The notes beneath the pieces are model-generated. The model was not told the origin of the DNA, ran no database searches, and saw nothing but the letters and a program-made list of their open reading frames with translations. DNA of 64,000 bases from Larix kaempferi. Taxonomy: Eukaryota > Streptophyta > Pinopsida > Pinales > Pinaceae. Positions 1 to 12,526 of this stretch are shown piece after piece. The translations under genes were made by a program, and so were the position numbers. The stretch's first letter is position 1. The number at the start of each line of letters is the position of its first letter. The stretch is taken from the NCBI GenBank assembly GCA_027924585.1, contig BSBM01000372.1:29506001-29570000 (forward strand). The letters are read 5' to 3'.

Positions 1-189
1 GTTTTGGACCCAAAAGCATCGGAAATGCGGGGCGTTTTGGTTGTCTCTTATCCTACGCGTTGTCTTCTTATCATTGGGGTTAATGTGCCACAGTTTCCCA
101 TGATAACATGGGGGGGCATGATGCTAGGCCACATGCACCACATGGAGATGGATGCAATTACCATCAAAATGTACTGAATAAACCTTATT

Positions 190-1290
190 TTAGACATTAC
201 GGAATTGTGACCATTTGGGGTGTTCCCTCATTCACACATAGATCCCCTTCTGGTAAGGAAACGACCTTATTTGCTTGGAGATCTGCCTCGAAATTAGAAT
301 GCCGAAGAATATGAAATATTTGAGTATATTCCATATCCACTATGAGTGCATTGATTTTGGATATAAGCCGACGAAGAAATAGATTGTTAGGCTTAGATTG
401 GGTCCTGAGAATTTGAGTGATGATAGTAGAGTCCCCAAACACTGAGACTTCAGTGATCCCCCTTTATCTTATTATCTTAAGGTCTTGAAGAAGCACCAAA
501 TCTTCAACTTTGTTGTTCGATATCCTTCCCAGACCCTAAGCATATGCAATCTTTCTTTTTCCTTCGGGGTTGAAGATAATCCCTCCCACTCGTGTTGTCC
601 CTGGGTTTCCTTTTGAAGCCCCGTTGAAGAAGAGACAAAATTTTCCTTGATATGTCCACCATATTTTGAAATCTTGTTCATCCTTCCTGATCTTACAATT
701 GTGTCGTTTGTTCGGATAGGTTGGAGGAGCCAGAGTACTTCTCTAGAGTTGAATCTCACTAGACCATTTTGGTTCTTCTTGTGATAAACCTAGTAGAGGA
801 GAGAAATGAACTATATACTTCACACTTTTGAAGAGCAAGGATTTAGATTTAGCTGCAACAATGGCAGGAGAAGAAGTATTTGCTTGGAAAATGAGGTTGT
901 TCTTGGCCAACTAGATTTTCCAACATATAAATTTTGTAAAATTCAACCAACACAATTTGAACCAGCCTTTACGATGGAGGGAGGTTTGGTACATGTTCCC
1001 CCAAACACCAAACATATCCTATATGAAGCTAGGAATGGTTAAACCTTTCCCAATAGGAAAGTTATCATGGTACCAAAATTTCTACGCAAATGAACAGTCC
1101 AAAAACAAATGCTTTATAGTTTCTTCACTATGTAGAGAATACACCTGGAAGGCCCATGGAGACCCATTTTTTGGAGATTGTCCCCAATGAACAGACGCCA
1201 GTGAGCCAGGAGCCAATAGAAAAAAGGATAATTTAGGCATGCTCCCTTTACTCCAGGCCCCACTCCAAATATAACTCATAAGTCAAAGTA
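190..1290 (-). pseudogene. LINE (L1-type) ORF2 C-terminal remnant: zf-RVT plus RNase H
   Basis: Degenerate 3' part of a non-LTR retrotransposon polyprotein. Reading the minus strand, 1279-1082 matches the zinc-binding region that follows plant LINE reverse transcriptases (zf-RVT): a P-K-x-x-F-F core, then E-E-T-I-K-H-L-F-L-D-C. Continuing through stops near 1080, 1020 and 880, an RNase H of the plant LINE type appears: F-N-G-A-S-K-G-N-P-G at about 610-640, F-G-D-S at about 430-442 and H-x-x-R-x-x-N-x-x-A-D at about 270-300. The first Asp of the RNase H (usually F-D-G) is Asn, and several stops interrupt the frame, so it is dead. The reverse transcriptase proper is not recognisable in the window. 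Family assignment rests on the order and spacing of these motifs. Confidence 0.7.
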
Positions 1291-1299
1291 TACAACATA

Positions 1300-3469
1300 G
1301 CACGCTTCCTTCAACCAATTAACATATTAGTTGAACTTGGTTTGGGGTATGGGATCAATTTATTTTGGATCTAAACTAGATTCCATAAGGTACCCCAAGA
1401 TAAACAATGTAACAAAAAATGAATATGAGTTTCTTCTTCAAAACCATTCAAAAGAATCACAAAAAAACAAAAAAAATACATAGGCCTAATTTACACAAAC
1501 ACCATTGCTAAATAAAATGATAAACATGACAAGAAGAGGTAATTAGACATTGGGTAACTGTCATTGTATATTGGATCCTACCTTAACAAACCAATCAAAA
1601 TTTGTAACTACTACAATAGATGTTCATTTTCCTTATATTGCTAGGTAGGTGATATTATTCTTGATATTATGGCTTGCATTTTTGTTTTTGTTTTTTGATT
1701 TGAGAAGAAACACATGGTGAAAAGTCAAGATCTTCCAACTTCAATAGCAAAGAAAAATTTCGCTTAGAAAAACAAAGAAAACACTAAATGAAAAGAGCCA
1801 ACTTGTGTGATCCTGAATGTTGGAAACTCTAAATAGGGAAAGGGCCTATAAAATTCTATTGGAACCTAATATATAATTAAGAGGGGAATAATCCGGGAGT
1901 TTCATTTCCTCTTTGTTACATAAGTGGCAAGTGCATATACACATTAAATATAAAACTATTAAAATGTAAACATTAATAGAATAAATGATAAATATAAAAT
2001 TCTAATGACCTAGACAAAACTACTCATCATTCTCTTTGTTTCTTCAAGGAGAAATTGCCCCACCCTATTTTGAATATAGGGACCAATGGTCAAACATGGA
2101 TTGGGAAACCCACTTGGCTTGCAAAGGCAAGTTTCCTTTCTTGTTGACTAATTGTATAGTTTGTGTAAATAAAGAAAATCAAATAGGTGTATATCAACGA
2201 AAGACGGATATCAAGAAAATGAATCACTTACTAAATTAAAATGGTCAGTGGTGATTTTGTTAAGAAGCTAATAATCCATGCACATTCTCCATGTCCCATC
2301 CTTCTTAGAATCAATATGAGGGTTGGATTGCATGGAGAGAATTGGGATGGATGTTCCCTTTATCTTTTCATTCTTAAGTAATGAAGTTTTGTACAACACA
2401 TAATTGGGTAAAACAAATATCCCATGCAACCAACAAGTTGTATCAAGTTAATGTTGTGTTCAATTGTGGGACTTGGAGGCATACCTTGAGGTTCCTGAAA
2501 TAATGCATTTTAGCAAGTAATTGAGCTATTTATTCTTGCATGACTTCTCTTTCTATGTGAAGTCTTGGTGCAAGTGCATAGACACAAAAGTGTGGTCCTC
2601 AAAGTTTTGGCACCAACTAGAAAGTGCATTTTTTTCTTCCTTCTGGTCACATAATGAGCAATGAAAATTGTCTTTAGTCCTTGTTGAGTGTTTGAGATTT
2701 TATGGCTACAACTAATGATAAGGGTGTTGGATCGTTTTGCACTCTCATTGAATGTGATTTCCAACCTTTTATAATTTTATATTGGAAATCCATCTACCTA
2801 ATTTCTCTTTGGATTGATATATTTTAGAAATTAAATCATGCCTAACTATGTTATGTTATTTCCCAAACAAACATAGTTTTTGTTAATGGAAAATTCCGTC
2901 GATTGAACCCAGACACAAGAGTTAGATAAATCTTAGATTTTTTGATCTGAGTTTGACATTTAAATTTTCAATTTAGCTTAAAAGGTCTAAGAGCAAAGAT
3001 ATTTTATCTTTTAGTGGTCATTTGCTTGATTTCGCGTGTATGAGGAATTATACTTTCTTGTATATTTTTCCCTTCATTAGAGTACTATTGTCATTAGTGG
3101 CCTTTGATGGACGATAACTTGGGAAATATATATTGCATGGTTAATGTTATTTCTTGAATGAATTTCTTTTAGCATTACTGATAGTTAACAAAATTAATAT
3201 TTTTATATGATGAATCTAATGCACAAATATGCTCTTTTAAGGGAAAGATAAAAGTCCCTAACTACTTCACATTGTTATTAGTCCTTGCCCGTAGGTGCAA
3301 CAAGGACTATAGAAATCGGTTTTGCTATTTAGTATTAGTTTGTCATGGTTTTCAAAGTAATATAACCTAAAGTTTTAGTCGTGAATTTGTGTTTTGGCCA
3401 ATAACAAGATTAGAAGCCTTATTTGGCCTCTTACCCATGTAGGAGTGGAACTCTGTCAGTTAGCTAGAT
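1300..3469. other. AT-rich intergenic DNA, no gene seen
   Basis: No intact gene or clear repeat boundary. The only coding trace is a short reverse-transcriptase scrap listed separately (2190-2345). Open frames at 2036-2239 and 2510-2764 have no recognisable motif and are probably chance or decayed element sequence. Confidence 0.5.
2190..2345 (-). pseudogene. Ty3/gypsy reverse transcriptase scrap
   Basis: Minus-strand translation gives S-K-K-D-G-T-W-R-M-C-M-D-Y followed by a stop and L-N-K-I-T. This is the conserved block of Ty3/gypsy reverse transcriptases around K-K-D-G-T-W-R-M-C-x-D-x-R-x-L-N-K-I-T. Only about 50 codons are recognisable and they contain stops. No LTRs could be tied to it. 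Confidence 0.5.
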
Positions 3470-3863
3470 GTGTGGCAAGCAACTAGACATATGGCAAGCA
3501 AGCAGGGAGACTGCATGGTCGGCTGCATGAGTGATTTGCATGGCAGTCTGCATGCAAGTGAATCATTCAAATACACCGAAAAATGTATACAATTTCCTTC
3601 GGTCTTCACCACAATCTCAAGGAAGCATTATCACTGCACATACATGATACTCAGGTAACCTTATTAATCTAATATCTTTTATATTTTCAAAATTTTATTT
3701 CTTAATCTACAGCGTTCCTTTGGATGAAGATATATTTTTGGAACAAAAATTTATGCAACAGAAGGTTCCATTAGGCGCGGGTTCGATTGCCAGGAAAGGA
3801 GTTTTACATGTACGACTACAAAATGGCAAAGTATATGCCTTGGGAAATAAAGATGATTCCTAG
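3470..3863 (+). CDS. Unassigned two-exon candidate or gene fragment
   Basis: I do not recognise the product. An open frame from ATG 3470 runs to an AG|GTAACC donor at 3654/3655. A 58-bp AT-rich stretch ends in CTACAG at 3712, and the frame continues in phase across this putative intron to TAG at 3861-3863. The second part (3714-3860) looks protein-like: an acidic start, then P-L-G-A-G-S-I-A-R-K-G-V-L and N-G-K-V-Y-A-L-G-N. The intron would be very short for a plant. Upstream exons, if any, were not found, so this may be a captured exon, a pseudogene or chance. Confidence 0.25.
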
Positions 3864-5110
3864 CTCGAATTGGCGGAAAAATCAAATGAGCGAGTTAGCT
3901 TGACTAGCTACGATTTTCTATTGTAAAGTGAGTGCTTTTCTCTGAAATTGATTTGGCAATGTTCGAAAATTCACCTTTTGTCGGTCTAATTCGAGAGCCG
4001 AAAATTTCTGATTGCTAAATTGTGTTTTTTCCAAGTTTTACACCATTTGTAATTTTAACTAACTATATTTTTAAATTTAGGGTATGGAAATTCAATGTTC
4101 GATATTGTTAGAGGAAAATTTTTGGTAAAATATATGTTGATCCTAAGATATGCAGAGAATTAGGGGAACTCTGGCAGAATGCTTCTAAACAAAAGCATTC
4201 AAGGTAAGTATTGAAGTATAATATTTGTTTAGCATGCAATTTGCAGAGAATTAGTTGAACATCGCTACATTTGACATTGACTAGCAAATATATATCAATA
4301 AAATGCAATTTAACAGGATTTTAACTGGGTATGCTTAATTTCTATATTGTGACCTAATTGAATGTTGTTATATTCATTGAGCTTTTGAGCACTTGGTTTT
4401 ACTTCAAAATTCCTGAGTCTTTGAATATATAGTAGGTGGATTTACACAGGCGACACTTTTATGTATAGTTGTTTCTTGCATAAGAGTGGAGGTGGTATTT
4501 TTTGGTTGGTAAATTCAATTTTGAGAAATATTTTGAAGAGATGCAAACAAACTGACGGTTTCAAATAAAATTATGAGTACACTGTACAATCTCTTCATTT
4601 TTTTATACAAAGGCCTTCGTAATTAATCCTACTCGGATTTCCTTTAATCTCACAAATAATTATCCACTTTGATAAACCAATATCCAATCTTTATGTGTAA
4701 AACACATATTTACTAGAATTTACCGAGACATTGGTCTGTAATTGGATCTTCATCAGTGAAACGCATATTAACTAGATATCAACGAGACACAGGTGATCGT
4801 AATTGGATCTTTATCAGTAAAAAATTACACAAATCAGAATTTACTGAGACGTCGGTGCCTATAAGTGGATCTTTATCTGCAAAACATGTGTAACCGGAAT
4901 TTACTAGGAAATCGGTGACTATTCATGTCCACGATATAATATGCTCTTGTTTTCACATTTTCTTTTTGTTCTGGGCCATTTCGAGGGCATCCACGAGCAA
5001 CGATGGAAAATACAATGGTTTATGGCTTATCCATTCAGGCTTATAGATGCCAAGACAAGTAGGTAGGAATGGGATGACCCCCGGCATGCATAGCGAGCAT
5101 TTTCCACTAA
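3864..5110. other. Intergenic DNA with a tandem repeat, no gene
   Basis: AT-rich sequence without recognisable coding motifs. Contains the four-copy 61-bp repeat listed separately. It ends at the target duplication of the chromodomain element. Confidence 0.5.
4675..4925. repeat. About 61-bp tandem repeat, four imperfect copies
   Basis: The phrase ATTGGATCTTTATC, followed by A/T-rich sequence and a TTTACTGAGAC-like block, recurs. The (G)GATCT landmark or its variant falls at about 4683, 4744, 4805 and 4867, a period of 61-62 bp. Copies are diverged, so the array is old. Confidence 0.7.
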
Positions 5111-5115
5111 CCCAC

Positions 5116-6653
5116 TGTCACATCCCCTCCCGTCCATCTGATGTAAGGAAGGGAACATGACCAACATTCTAGGCTTCTTTGGATTTGCTCATCCCCGTTC
5201 ATTACTAACAAAATTCATAATAAATAAAAACTTATGCATGTAGATTCATACTCAATATAAACACAGAGGAAATAAACATTATCCACACACAACTACATCA
5301 TGCATCCAACCTATCAACAACAGACATCAATTAAACCATGGCAAAACACAAAATTAACATAATACAAACCGCATAGAATACTTATCTTTTAAATGAACTG
5401 TCCAACAACTGGCTATGTGAGCAACGTTCCACCCAACCATAGGTCTCTGTCCAACCTGTATTCCTTCAGCTAAGAGACCACCCCCAAGCTGGGATGTGTA
5501 TCCACTAAGGAGGAACTAAACAGGCTCACTCACAACCATGGTTTCATACAACCAGTCATGCTAAGCCAATACATGGTTGGGTTTATCAATCATGCAAGAG
5601 TCGAAGGAGGAGGATGCTAAGTTAGTGAGCTCAACCACAGAGCTACATGCATCTCAACTAAACTCAATCAGTCATGGCACCCACAATACCTACCACACTC
5701 AACACAAGGAAGGTCCCCTTCTTTGCTGCACAGTCCCTTGGGCATCCCTTTCCTCCAGTGCTCTTCAGGGTGGGCATGGAAAGGTCCAGCTGCTACTTTC
5801 TTGAGATTCTATCCTTCACTGGGTTTATCAAGCAATCCAATCCTCTATTCAAACATTCACACTTGGATTTCCATAATTCGGTGACCAAATAACTCAATCC
5901 TGTAATTGGATTTCTGGGCTATAAAAACTGGGTTTTTCAATGGATTTCGGGGTATCTAATACTCTCAATTTTGCCCCAAGGTTCATATCTATGGATCCCC
6001 CATTGGATTTTACTGTCAATACCAAATTCTGGGCGTTTATGGCACTTCAAAACGTGGGTTAATTCATAGTTGCGATTTCTGTTTTTTCTCACTGCTGGGC
6101 ATGTGTAATGTATAAAAAATGAAGCTTAGATGTTCAACAATGGAATGGGAATGAGGAAGAACCAATTCCCATGAGGTAGAGTGACTTGTGGGTCAAGGAA
6201 GCAGAGCCCATACTCTGCCATACGTATTTCTGGGCTGCCCATGCTCCATTGAAGCCATGGATTGATTTCTCAACAACTTTCTTACAATTGAAAGAAATGT
6301 CAGCAAGGAAAGTCAAATGGGTTCTCAAGATGACATTTGGAAGCTTATGGTTCAACCCCACAACCCCCTCACCACTCCCTAGTGGAATACACATGGCCCC
6401 TTCTCATTCGTTGCTTCCATAGCCAGTTTTGATATTTTTATTGTAATATTAAATATTTACATCATTTTACAATGTCCATGGCTTAATAGCACATGGATAG
6501 CAAAATATCAAATACTTGTCCATTTTAAATAAAATTCGAGCATACACTAGCGGGGCCTTGGCCTTGAGATCCACGCTAGGAAACATACATCGCATGAACA
6601 CAATATTTACATAAAAGCCAATATATCATAAAGGTCAAATTGGGGGTATTACA
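5116..6653 (-). repeat. 3' LTR of the chromodomain element
   Basis: 1538 bp, plus-strand ends TGTCACATCC and GGTATTACA. Pairs with 29318-30857. The open frames inside it (for example 5577-5892 and 6134-6422) are not conserved as protein between the two LTRs and are not genes. Confidence 0.93.
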
Positions 6654-8135
6654 TTCCCCTCCCCTTAGAACAACACCATCGTCGGTGTTCTCAAAACTGA
6701 ACAAAAATGGGAATGCCTCTCTCATGGAATCCTCCAGCTCCCATGTAGCCTCATCGGGACTAAGGTGCTCCCATTGGACCTTTACCTGCTCGATGGATCT
6801 GTTCCGGAGCAATGTGACCTTCTTGTTGAGGGTGCACATAGGCTCTACTTGGAACTCTCTCTCGGGTTCCACCTGTATCACATTCCAATCAATCATATGA
6901 TTAGGATCATGTACATACTTCTTAAGCAAAGATACATGGAAAAGATTATGAACTCTTATGTTAGTAAGAAATGCAACTCTATATGCAACTAGTCCTATCC
7001 TATCTAGGACTTCAAATGACCCACAATATCTTGGTTCCAACTTGGCACAACTCCCCAACTTGAGAGAACTTTTCCTTGGTTTCACTCTCAAATAAACATG
7101 ATCCCCAATATGAAATTCCTTATGCACTCTTTTCAAATATGCATAACTCTTTTGCCTGTCTTGAGCTGCCTTTAAATTCTTCTTGATCTTAACAACTTCT
7201 TGTTCCATTTCCTTGGTCATCTCTGGTCCAAGTACCACCCTGTTCACTAGACTATCCCAATTCACTGGAGTCCTGCATCCTTTTCCATACAATGCCTCAA
7301 ATGGACTCATTCCCAATGATGCGTGATGCCCATTATTGTATGCAAATTCTACCAAGTGTAGGTAATCTTCCCACTTGGATTGTTTATCCATCACATACAT
7401 TCTCAACATGTCTTCAAGAACCTGATTCACCCTCTCATTTTGGCCATCTGTTTGAGGATGATATGTTGTACTGAAATTCAATCTAGTCCTCAATTCCTGA
7501 AATAATCCCTTTCAGAAATTGGAAGTGAACTTTGTATCACGATCAGAAATTATTACCTTAGGCAATCCATGCAATCTGAATATCTCTCTCATGAAGATAT
7601 TTGCAATGTCATTAGCCTTATGAGTGGACTTGACAGGAATAAAGCGAGCTACCTTTGATAGATTTTCCACCACAACCATGATTGAATCATTCTTCTTCAC
7701 TGTCATGGGAAGACCTGTTATGAAATCTATAGAGATCACTTCCCACTTCCATTATGGAATGGGTAAGGGCTGCAACAATCCTGCTGGATGTTGGTGCTCT
7801 TCCTTAACCTGCTAGCACTTTTGACACCTAGCAATGTACTCAGCTATTTCCTTATTCATACCATGCCAAAAGTATTGCTTTCTTGCTGCTGTTATAGTTT
7901 TCTGATATCCTAGGTGTCCAGGGTATGGCATTTGATGTACTTCATCCATCACAAGCTTCTTCAAATCTGCACTATTTGGAATGTACAGTCTAGTACCATG
8001 ATAAATGAGAGCATCATCATCACCCAGCTGATATCTTGCACATGCTTCATCCATATTACCCTGCTGCAACTTCTCTTTAATTTGAAGGCAAGTTTCATCA
8101 CCGTTTTGGGCTTCAAGAACTCTTGTCTTCAAATC
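6576..8135 (-). pseudogene. Integrase with C-terminal chromodomain (chromovirus pol, 3' part)
   Basis: Would splice the cDNA into the genome and steer it to chromatin. In sense order: the H-H-C-C zinc region (8132-7812: H-x3-P-G-H then C-Q-K-C); the catalytic core with D in S-I-D-F-I-T-G, D in I-I-S-D-R-D, and E in Q-T-D-G-Q-N-E-R; then a basic region. It ends in a chromodomain-like stretch with V-Q-W-E-H-L-S-P-D-E-A-T-W-E. The frame is broken at 8136-8138 (TAA), about 7809-7812 (TAG), about 7755 (TAA) and about 7510-7512 (TGA, where family members have Trp). After the chromodomain the frame runs on into the LTR. All three catalytic acids survive although the gene is dead. Confidence 0.88.
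6654..6666 (-). other. Polypurine tract
   Basis: Directly inside the 3' LTR; sense strand reads AAGGGGAGGGGAA. This is the expected plus-strand primer site for reverse transcription. Confidence 0.8.
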
Positions 8136-9864
8136 TTATTTACACACACTTAGTGCTACAACATGAAATTTTCTGCTAAGAGCATCTGCAACCTTATTCT
8201 CTTTCCCCTTTACATGTTTAATTTCAAAATCAAATTCACAAAGGAATTCCATCCACCTAGATTGCCTAGAATTCAAGTTTGGTTGGTTAAACAAATACTT
8301 CAAGCTCATGTGGTCTGTCCTAAGCTCGAATCTTCTTCCCAACAGATAATGTCTCCACATCTTGAGAGCATGTACTATGGCTGCTAATTCTAAATCATGT
8401 GTGGCATAATTCTTTTCATGCTCTTGTAATTTCCTTGACTCATAGAAAATCACAAATCCTTCTTGCATGAGCACTCCACCTAGCCCTTCAATGCAAGCAT
8501 ATGTGCACACTACAAAATCCTTCTTTGGATCTGCTATCTTCAAAACATGAGCACTGGTAAGTAACTCCTTTAATCGATGAAAACTTTTTTCACATTTTTC
8601 AGACCATACAAACTTGACATTCTTCCTCTGCAATGAAGTAATTGGATGTGCTATATTGGAGAATCCTTCGATGAACCTTTTGTAGTAACCAGCAAGACCC
8701 ATGAAAGATCTAACATCTGAAAAATTCCTTGGAGTAGACCAATCCATGATGGCATTAATCTTTTCTGGATCCACTACAATTCCTTCTTTAGAAATGACAT
8801 GACCAAAGTACTGCACCCTCTTTTGATAGAATTCACACTTGCTTATCTTGGCATACAATTGGTGTTCTCTAAGGACTTGCAGCACAATCCTTAGATGTTC
8901 CTCGTGCTCTTCTTCATTCCTTGAATAGACAAGAATGTCATCCAAGAACACAATCATGAGCTTATCCAAATATTTGTTGAAAACACTATTCATGAGACAC
9001 ATGAATGTAGCAGGTGCATTGGTAAGACCAAATGGCACCACAGTGAACTCATAATGACCATATCTAGTTCTGAAAGCCGTCTTGTGAATGTATTCTTCTT
9101 TTATCCTCACTTGATGATAGCCAGACCTCAAGTCAATCCTTGAAAACACTTTAGATTCCTTCACTTGATCAAACAAAACATCAATTCTTGGCAATGGATA
9201 CTTATTCTTGACTGTCACTTTATTTAGCTGCTTGTAATCAATACACAGCCTTAAAGTCCCATCCTTCTTCTTGACAAATAACACCGGTGCTCCCCAAGGA
9301 GATACACTTGGCCTGATATACCTCTTGTCCATTAACTCTTGTAGTTGCATCTTTAACTCTACCAATTCCGGTGTGCTCATTCTATAAGGAGCTTTGGAAT
9401 TTGGTGCAGCCCCTGGAACTAGATCGATGGTAAAATCAATATCTTTCTTTGGTGGTAGTCCCGACACTTCATCCGGAAACACATCTTTGAACTCTTGCAA
9501 CAATGGGAATTCTTCAATCCTTGGTCCCTTGTCCTTTGATGAGTCTGATAATATATGAACTGCATATAATTGGAAACCTTTCTTATAAAACTTTTTCAAC
9601 TGTAAGGCTGAAATCTGTCTTACTGAAACTTGCTTGGGAATTCCTCTTACCAATCTTGGCATTCCCTCTTCATCAATGCATTCAAGTGATTTCTCATAAA
9701 GAATCCAACTTGGCTCTATGTCTTTCCAACCAATCCATGCCAATTAAGGCATCATAAGATCCTAATGGTAGTACATTTAATTCTGCATGTGTGTGGAGTC
9801 CATTCAATTCTATGGGGCACTCCACCACTATTTCACTTATTTTTCTCTTGGTCCCTGTGGATAA
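8136..9864 (-). pseudogene. Protease end, reverse transcriptase and RNase H (chromovirus pol, 5' part)
   Basis: The long open stretch 9743-8136 holds a Ty3/gypsy reverse transcriptase: [20 protein letters not shown] and catalytic F-L-D-D-I-L-V-Y-S. RNase H follows, with E in D-L-E-L-A-A, D in R-T-D-H, and the linker [13 protein letters not shown]. The first RNase H aspartate is replaced by Tyr (C-T-Y-A-C instead of C-T-D-A-C, near 8502). Upstream, 9864-9744 still reads as the protease C-terminal region ([14 protein letters not shown]) but is out of frame with 9743 and has a TAA at 9865-9867. Chromovirus assignment rests on the chromodomain downstream. Confidence 0.9.
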
Positions 9865-10549
9865 TTAAACTAGCCAAGATTTATTATGCTTCACTTTTCT
9901 AAGAGAAAAACCTTCAATCACTTTTGGAGAAACATAACTATGAGTAGATCCTGGATCAATCAAAATAGAAATAGATTGCTTAGCAATCTTACCTTCAACT
10001 TCCACCACTGCTGATTGATGGTCTGCTTGATGATTATCCAATGCTGCATAAATTCGAGGCATTTCCCTTGCCATATCCTCAACTGTATTTGCTCCCTTTA
10101 AGTTGTGTAAGCTTCGGGGGTTCTCCCTCCGATGTGGACAATCCTTAAGCATGTGATTTTCTCCACATCCCCAACACTGAAGCGGTCCTTTTGATGTCTT
10201 ATCTACTGCTATTGCTGGCTTGAATCTGCTCCTTGCTTGTTGCCCCTGTGGAAAGGTTTTGGGATGATTTTTGAATGGTGGCTTGAAGCCACTTTTCTTT
10301 TGATCAAACCTCCCTCTTGGCTTCCCTTTCCACGCAGGATGAACCTTTGATTTCCCTTTATTATGCTCATAGCAATGCATTTCCATCCTAATGGCTTCAT
10401 CAAGACTTGGTGGATTAACAAACTCAATTCTATCTTTGAAACCTTGAGGTAGGCTTCCAAGGAAGCATGGCATCTTTATCCTCTCATCTTTGATATAGTC
10501 CACATACCTCAACAATTCCAAAAATTTGTGGACATGCTCTTACATAGAT
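9865..10549 (-). pseudogene. Gag C-terminus and protease start of the chromodomain element
   Basis: Second half of the split gag. Sense reading gives the end of the capsid-like region (L-E-L-L-R-Y-V-D-Y-I-K-D-E-R-I-K), a basic nucleocapsid, a zinc knuckle C-W-G-C-G-E-N-H-M-L-K-D-C (spacing C-x2-C-x3-H-x4-C) and the protease motif L-I-D-P-G-S-T-H-S-Y near 9950. An in-frame TAA lies near 10536-10538. The reading frame stops exactly where the nested LTR begins (10555). The missing N-terminus is at 26702-27490, with the duplicated TTCTG at both edges. Confidence 0.9.
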
Positions 10550-10554
10550 TTCTG

Positions 10555-11455
10555 TGTTACATCCAAAATCTACTCATCATAAGATTCAGTGTATACACCC
10601 CTGAAGATATCTTGACTAAGTCATCAACCAGAGAGGATTTGTACCCAATTGTGCTAGGTTTTGAAGGCTCATCGTAGGTTGCACATGAGCAATATGCGAC
10701 GTCGCACCTTGCCCCATTACAGAGTGTGACGAAGTCAGTTAGATGGAAAAAATAGCTTCTTCGAGGTCCTTCTCGAAGCTTTCTGACTTGGGACCCTATC
10801 CCTGACCTCTTGGAGGAGCTGGCACTCGGTTCCTAATACTTTGGAGAGATCCCTTAAGCCTCTCCTACCATCTCTCAACCTATCCTATCCATACCCTATC
10901 CACTTAGTCCTATATGAATGAAGCTCACTCCCATCCCAAAGGGAGGAAGTCTATGGTATCTACATGCTGGTGAAATCACCCTTGGAACATCTCCACTCAT
11001 CTATTGGAGAACTCATACTTCCTTGGAAGGATATGGCAATTGGCTTCGTCGGAGAAGGGCTACAGCGTTAAGCCTTGGTTGTGGTTCTATATCTCTATTA
11101 TGTACTTCCCTCTTTTTACAATAATACAAATGCTTTCCACCAATATTGTTCATGTGTGTAATGATATTGAGTAGTTTACTTGCTTAACCGTTTACTTAGA
11201 TCTCTTATTGTATAGATGTCTTTTACTTGTTTCTCTTGTTTCTTGTCTTGATAGGTCTTGTAGCTTGGATCCGACGACTGTGAGATGTGGAGCAGCATTC
11301 AGGAGAAAGGATTACGAAGTGAAAGGTAAGACATCTGATACTCGATCCTTAAGTAGATCTAGGAAATGCGTTAGTAGTATGTTCTATTTGTTCTAGATTC
11401 ACTTTGAGCTAGGGAGATCCTGCTCGCGTCCGCTTGAGTGGATTGTCCGATAACA
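10555..11455 (+). repeat. 5' LTR of Tat-like copy 1
   Basis: 901 bp, starts TGTTAC and ends GATAACA; same length as 25796-26696. Contains the palindrome TGCGACGTCGCA (10695-10706) and a strong splice-donor sequence AAAG|GTAAGA at 11325/11326. Confidence 0.95.
11322..11331 (+). promoter_or_regulatory. Candidate splice donor in the LTR
   Basis: AAAG|GTAAGA, 130 nt before the LTR end. The other Tat-like LTR has CAG|GTAAGT 134 nt before its end (plus-strand 45363-45371). Conservation of a donor at the same place in otherwise strongly diverged LTRs suggests a functional leader or subgenomic splice. Splicing itself is inference. Confidence 0.5.
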
Positions 11456-11459
11456 AATC

Positions 11460-11477
11460 TGGCGACCATACTGGGGA
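11460..11477 (+). other. Primer-binding site of Tat-like copy 1
   Basis: TGGCGACCATACTGGGGA, four bases after the LTR end. The TGG start matches the complement of a tRNA CCA end and the position is canonical. I do not name the tRNA. Confidence 0.7.
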
Positions 11478-12364
11478 GTATAGAATCTGGTCAGTAGTTG
11501 TCAATCTGAGAGTCATTTTCAGTTGATTGCTTGACACGAGCCTTTTTATTTTTGCCATTTTACTTCTTGAAGTTGATTTCACTGTTGGATCTTCACATTG
11601 AAGACTCTAATCTGCTTCCTCTGAGTTTATACAACTCATTCCCAAACCATTCCATGGTCATTGCTGAGAGATCTGATTCATTTTTGAATCTAGACTCCGC
11701 CTGTTGCACCTGGGTAGTAGGAACAGAGTGACACAGTGTCATTTTTGGGTCTCTGTTCTTTACCTGTTAGTTACTCATCGCATCCCTTGCATTGGTAAAC
11801 TGCGACATCGTCGCACTTCTCGTGTAGGTAAACTGCGATGTCGCATTGTGTACAAGCATAGAGTGCGTCGATTTGTCAAAATTTGGCATGCAGGCATCTC
11901 CTCTCCATTTGAAAGTCTTGACTTTGGTTTGTTGTATGAACTCCCTCTGTGCTGCAAGATCCAACTAGGGATCCCACTTATGATTTGTGTTTTGAGTGTT
12001 TGGATTGATTTTGGGTTCCGTTTTGGAAAAGTTTGAAGACCGATAGTGGTGGATACTTTTGTCTCCTCCACCTTCATCCGCTCACCCTTGCATTCCATTC
12101 CTTCCATCCCTGATCTGATCATTACATTAGATTAGCTTCCGGACCTCGTTTTCGTCATTGTTTGAGATTTGCTTGCTGCTGCTTGATTTTGAGTTAAGTG
12201 TGTATTCAGCTTGATCGAGTGCTTGTCTTTTCTCGAGTTTTTTGAGTGTAATGAGTGCTGCAAGTAGTGTTTTCTTTTCAGTCATTTAGATCTGAAAGCT
12301 CAATTGCCATCAAGTTTATTCTGTGATGCATCCATTGAAAAGTTAAAAAGTGCTTCTTTCCCAT

Positions 12365-12526
12365 CATTTCTTAAGCATTATTGAATAAAATTGTTGTGCA
12401 TTGGAACGTTTTCGTTTGTGTTTTGGAAAAATTGAATGAATGTATCATTTCTTAAGCATTATTGAAGAAAATTGTTGTGCGTTGGAACGTTTTCGTTTGT
12501 GTTTTGGAAAAATTGAATGAATGTAT
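12365..12526 (+). repeat. 81-bp tandem duplication in the leader
   Basis: Two head-to-tail copies, 12365-12445 and 12446-12526, with two mismatches by eye. Each runs from CATTTCTTAAGC to GAATGAATGTAT. Recent compared with the rest of the element. Confidence 0.9.

Noticed and set aside
3780-3790. GGTTCGATTGC, resembling a tRNA or SINE B box
   Set aside because: No A box at the right distance and no target duplication; it lies within the exon-like frame.
5577-6422. Open frames in the chromodomain element's LTR
   Set aside because: Not preserved in the partner LTR; substitutions do not respect the frames.
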